DNA of 64,000 nucleotides from Desulfotomaculaceae bacterium (GTDB lineage: Bacteria > Bacillota > Desulfotomaculia > Desulfotomaculales > Pelotomaculaceae): contig JAQVGZ010000001.1 of the NCBI GenBank assembly GCA_028696455.1, forward strand, positions 1-64,000, in the 5' to 3' direction. The stretch's first letter is position 1. The number at the start of each line of letters is the position of its first letter. Of the stretch, positions 60,866-64,000 are shown in pieces. Below the pieces are notes generated by a model. The model was not told the origin of the DNA, did not search any database, and worked only from the letters and a program-made list of their open reading frames with translations. The position numbers were made by a program, and so were the translations under genes.

Positions 60866-62833
60866 ATGAGGTACGCAGAGACGGGGTATAATTTAGAAAT
60901 TGATTTATCGACAGGAAACATTGAGAAGGTAGAAACCGACCCAAAATGGACTGAGCTTTACCTTGGGGGGTTAGGTACCAACGCAAAGATAATGTGGGAT
61001 AGGGTCCCCCCTGAAACTGAGCCCTTTTCTCCTGATAATCTGCTAATCTTTAGCAGTGGTCTTTTAGGCGCCACACCTGCCGTTGGTGCTAATCGGACCA
61101 TAGTGACCGCAATTTCTCCCCAGACGCAATTTATGGCATATTCAATGATGGGGGGATTTTTTGCATCTGAAATGAAGTATGCAGGTTATGACAAGATCAT
61201 TATTCGCGGCAAGTCCCCCAAGCTCGTTTATTTGTGGATTAGCGATGACAAAGTAGAAATTCGTGATGCTTCTCATTTAGCTGGCAAGGGCGCTGTTGAA
61301 ACTCAGGAACTGATTAAACAGGAATTAAAGGATATGAGAATCCACGTGGCAGCTATCGGCCTGGCTGGTGAAAACCGGGTCTTTTTTGCCTCCATCGAGC
61401 AGGGCAGATCTAGTGCCAGCCGGCAAGGACTGGGTGCCGTGATGGGGGACAAAGGGTTAAAGGCAATAGCCATACGTGGCAAGAAGGACATCAGCATAGC
61501 CAGGCCGGAGGAATATATTAAGCTTTGTGATGATGTAATGCAATATATCCAGTTTCGGCAAGCTAATCCAATTCCCGGGGTAATGCCCATTTTGTCTATA
61601 CTTGGTTCACCGCAGGAGATGCTGCACGTTGATGAGAAGTGGCACACTGAAAATTTCGTATGGGGCAATGCCCGCGTCCGGAGAAAGGGCTTTTGGACCG
61701 AGGAAATCGAAAAGAAGTGGGAAGAAACACAATTAGGTGCGCGGACGCGATTAATCAGCTGCTATAATTGCCCTCTGAAATGCGGGGCGACAATTTCCAT
61801 CCCAGGTATATCCAGATACATGATGAAGTGCTTCTCCAAGCTGACTTATACGATGGCGGCCTTTTCAGATCTGGATTTTGGCTTTAGAATCGCTCAGCGT
61901 GCCACGGAGTATGGCATCGACGGTTTTTCAGGTCCGCAAGTGATGGCCTTCGCCGTTGAGCTGAAAGAAGCCGGCATCTTGACCGACAAGGACTTTGAAG
62001 GCTGTCCGTCTGATAATGAGGGGAGATTCTACTGGCTCTTGGACAGAATTGTCCGGCGGGAAGGTATTGGCGAAGTTCTGGCCGACGGCACTTATTGGGC
62101 AGCCAAAAAGATTGGACAAGGCGCGGAGGAATTTGCTCATAACAATATCAGAAAACATGAGCAGGCGCCGCTCAAGCTGGGCATGATTAATCCCATTTAT
62201 TACTTGATGTATTCTACCAACGAAAAGTCAAACATTACCCAGATTGAAGGACAGTTTCCCCAGGCGCCTTACCCTGAGCGGGAGCAGAGAGAAGAGTTTG
62301 TCAAGGATTGGTTCCAGGTTCCTAATGACAGGATTAAGGAATATTTCCTGAAGTGGGAGCCCCGCGGTGAATTCTCCATGCCGTATTATCCGGGCATTCA
62401 AGAATGCTGTGAGATAGTTGATTGGATGGAGAGGATGCACTACATTGATGATGCTGTCGGGGTATGCGCTGGTTTATCATCATTTCCTCTGAAGCCTCCT
62501 TATCATATTCACAATTACCCCAATTTTGTCACAGCGGGAACCGGGATCGAAATAGATGAAGCGGAGCTAGTCAAAATATCCAAGCGTAACCGTCAGTTAG
62601 TTAGGGCGAATAATGTCAGAAGAGGCTTGCGGAGGGCTGATGATACGCCGCCCGAAGACCATTGGAAGAAGAGACTGCCTGAGTATGAAAAACAGCTCCT
62701 TGATGCTTATTTCGAATTTAAAGGATGGGATATGGACGGTGTTCCTACAAAAGAGTCTTTACAAAGTTTGGATTTGAATTATGTAGTTGAAGACTTTGAA
62801 CAGAGAGGGATCATAAAAGATGGCCAAGACTAA
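60866..62833 (+). CDS. Aldehyde:ferredoxin oxidoreductase family tungsten enzyme (BamB-like)
   Basis: 655 aa from ATG 60866 (AGAGGGGATTG ahead; the tracked TTG 60860 is inside that site). The AOR N-terminal domain is clear: NLEIDLSTGNIEKV, YLGGLGTNAKIMWD, PFSPDNLLIFSSGLLGATPAVGANR, MMGGFFASEMKYAGYDKIIIRGKS, SSASRQGLGAVMGDKGLKAIAI. The [4Fe-4S] ligands are CYNCPLKC (~299-306) with a distal Cys in GVCAGLSSF. The enzyme carries a tungsten bis-pyranopterin. With the ferredoxin and HdrD-like genes that follow, it resembles BamB of class II benzoyl-CoA reductase; other AOR-Hdr complexes are possible. It is the likely end user of the W/Mo acquisition genes. Confidence 0.9.
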   Translation: MRYAETGYNLEIDLSTGNIEKVETDPKWTELYLGGLGTNAKIMWDRVPPETEPFSPDNLLIFSSGLLGATPAVGANRTIVTAISPQTQFMAYSMMGGFFASEMKYAGYDKIIIRGKSPKLVYLWISDDKVEIRDASHLAGKGAVETQELIKQELKDMRIHVAAIGLAGENRVFFASIEQGRSSASRQGLGAVMGDKGLKAIAIRGKKDISIARPEEYIKLCDDVMQYIQFRQANPIPGVMPILSILGSPQEMLHVDEKWHTENFVWGNARVRRKGFWTEEIEKKWEETQLGARTRLISCYNCPLKCGATISIPGISRYMMKCFSKLTYTMAAFSDLDFGFRIAQRATEYGIDGFSGPQVMAFAVELKEAGILTDKDFEGCPSDNEGRFYWLLDRIVRREGIGEVLADGTYWAAKKIGQGAEEFAHNNIRKHEQAPLKLGMINPIYYLMYSTNEKSNITQIEGQFPQAPYPEREQREEFVKDWFQVPNDRIKEYFLKWEPRGEFSMPYYPGIQECCEIVDWMERMHYIDDAVGVCAGLSSFPLKPPYHIHNYPNFVTAGTGIEIDEAELVKISKRNRQLVRANNVRRGLRRADDTPPEDHWKKRLPEYEKQLLDAYFEFKGWDMDGVPTKESLQSLDLNYVVEDFEQRGIIKDGQD

Positions 62834-63359
62834 GAAGATAATCAAGACAATTAAAATTGACATCGAGAAGTGTAATGGTTGCCGGGCATGCGAAGTGATC
62901 TGCTCCGCCTTCCACGCTAACCCAAGGTATAGCAGCAATAACCCGGAGCGGTCACGTATCCGGATGATCCGTGAACCACTCAATGACATATATCTTCCTG
63001 TATACGCCGGTGAATATGCTCCGGCTGAATGTATGGGGAGAGACATATACGTGCTTGATGGCAGGGAGTATGAAGAGTGCGCCTTCTGCAGGGCTGCCTG
63101 CCCGTCAAGGGATCTTTTTCATGAGCCAGATTCTGGTCTGCCACTCAAATGTGATATGTGTGAGGACGATCCGCCGCAAGAAGAGCCCCTGTGTGTTAAG
63201 TGGTGCATCAATGATGCGTTAATTTATGAAGTAAGGGAAGAGGAAGTTGAAGAGGAAGAGGATATAGACGAAGTAGAGATCGGATTACAGTCGTTGGTTG
63301 ACAAGCATGGAATGCAAAAGTTAGTGGAGACTATTACCCGAATGTCACTAAAGGACTAA
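62820..63359 (+). CDS. Multi-cluster ferredoxin-like electron transfer subunit (BamC-like)
   Basis: 179 aa, ATG overlapping the AOR gene by 14 bases, so translationally coupled. Fe-S ligands: CNGCRACEVIC (~19-29), ECAFCRAAC (~81-89), CDMCEDDPPQEEPLCVKWC (~104-122), the pattern of HycB/BamC-type ferredoxins with several [4Fe-4S] clusters. A very acidic stretch (EEEVEEEEDIDEVE) follows before a short helical tail. Passes electrons between the tungsten subunit and the Hdr-like subunit. Confidence 0.9.
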   Translation: MAKTKKIIKTIKIDIEKCNGCRACEVICSAFHANPRYSSNNPERSRIRMIREPLNDIYLPVYAGEYAPAECMGRDIYVLDGREYEECAFCRAACPSRDLFHEPDSGLPLKCDMCEDDPPQEEPLCVKWCINDALIYEVREEEVEEEEDIDEVEIGLQSLVDKHGMQKLVETITRMSLKD

Positions 63360-63363
63360 ACTA

Positions 63364-64000
63364 ATGAAAGAAGAGGATTTCGTGGAAACTGTAACCCCCT
63401 TCAAAGAAGTAATTGATGAAATAAAGCAGGGCGGCGGAGAAGCCGTCAAATACTGCTACCAATGTGGGAAGTGCGATACTGTTTGCCCCTGGAATAAGGT
63501 AAGAACTTTCAGTATGCGCAAGCTAATCCGGGAGGCTACCTTCGGTTTGACCGAAATTGAGAATGAAGAAATCTGGCGCTGCACCACTTGCGGGAAGTGC
63601 GTCCAGAAATGCCCGCGTGACGTCAAGCAGATTAATAACATGATCGCAGTGCGCCGGATGGCCACCGGCTATGGTGTATTTCCTGCCGCTGTCAAGCCGA
63701 TCCGCGGAATTGCCTCCAACCTAGGCGCAGAAGGCAACCCTTTCGGTGAAAGCCGGAAAAATAGGGCGGATTGGGCCGATGGTCTCTCCGTTAAAACCTT
63801 TGAGGAAGGCATGGAAGTTCTATATTACCCCGGCTGCTACCTCTGCTATGACCCAAGGTTGAAGAAGGTAGCCAAAGCCACGGCCAGTGTCCTCAACAGG
63901 GCCGGAGTGGATTACGGGATCCTGGGCGAGCAGGAGAACTGCTGCGGGGAAAGCATCCGCAAGACCGGCAATGAGGAATTGTTCAGGAAATTAGCCAAAG
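63364..64000 (+). CDS. HdrD-like Fe-S subunit (BamD-like), truncated by window end
   Basis: Not in the ORF track because the stop is outside; open from ATG 63364 to base 64000 (212 codons). Two [4Fe-4S] motifs near the N-terminus, CYQCGKCDTVCPW and CTTCGKCVQKCP, then the first CCG-type motif YYPGCYLCYDPRL ... ENCCGES at the right edge. This is the layout of HdrD and BamD proteins. Only 4 bases separate it from the ferredoxin gene, so the three form one operon, probably continuing with HdrA-like and other subunits. Confidence 0.88.
   Translation, partial: MKEEDFVETVTPFKEVIDEIKQGGGEAVKYCYQCGKCDTVCPWNKVRTFSMRKLIREATFGLTEIENEEIWRCTTCGKCVQKCPRDVKQINNMIAVRRMATGYGVFPAAVKPIRGIASNLGAEGNPFGESRKNRADWADGLSVKTFEEGMEVLYYPGCYLCYDPRLKKVAKATASVLNRAGVDYGILGEQENCCGESIRKTGNEELFRKLAK

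Overview
The window looks like a chromosomal region of an anaerobic, spore-former-type Firmicute of the Peptococcaceae (Pelotomaculum / Desulfotomaculum relatives). This is an inference from the mix of SLH-domain surface proteins, Gram-positive lipoproteins, strong AGGAGG ribosome binding sites, frequent TTG/GTG starts and a tungsten aldehyde:ferredoxin oxidoreductase/Hdr cluster. No rRNA, tRNA, CRISPR array or transposase was seen.

Nearly everything can be tied to molybdenum, tungsten or their pterin cofactor. Seven complete RNA leaders on the plus strand, one on the minus strand and one decayed relic resemble the Moco/Tuco riboswitch (core CTCCGAGCC ... GGGTAC ... GGGAAAC ... CCTCCCATTG ... 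GGAG). They precede: a TupA-type oxyanion binding-protein pair with a TupC-like ATPase (1-4.2 kb); an ECF-type S component followed by surface proteins (6.1-20 kb); two further surface-protein blocks (20.2-25.5 kb and 25.5-41.5 kb); an operon of secreted purple acid phosphatase, ECF ATPases, ECF T component and MobB (41.6-46.7 kb); and an operon with a small Cys protein and a TiaS-like DDTD protein (50.2-51.6 kb), after which come SLH/Ig surface proteins and a FecCD-type ABC importer. A MOT1-type molybdate permease, a Mop-domain molbindin and a molybdenum-storage-protein homologue complete the metal theme.

Between 7.3 and 43.4 kb lies a family of secreted proteins, many giant, built by shuffling a few modules: a sulfite-oxidase-like molybdopterin-binding-fold domain (usually without the Mo-ligand cysteine), CHB_HEX_C, Shr/Hb-interacting (DUF1533) repeats, FN3, PKD, RCC1, beta-helix, ZU5-like, SLH, dockerin, and a C-terminal ~105-residue module that I do not recognise. 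Within this block sit three lipoproteins and a membrane-anchored protein with the same or a related fold, an RnfG-like FMN-binding protein, and an ExbB/ExbD-like (DUF2149) pair directly downstream of a TM-anchored member of the family.

Inference: the locus may encode an undescribed surface system that captures molybdopterin/Moco (or Mo/W complexes), dephosphorylates the cofactor outside the cell, imports it through an ECF transporter and rephosphorylates it with the APH-like kinase at 46.7 kb, by analogy with thiamine salvage. The likely consumer is at the right end: a tungsten AOR-family enzyme with a ferredoxin and an HdrD-like subunit (BamBCD-like), running off the window. The left edge holds a truncated ferredoxin-nitroreductase fusion.
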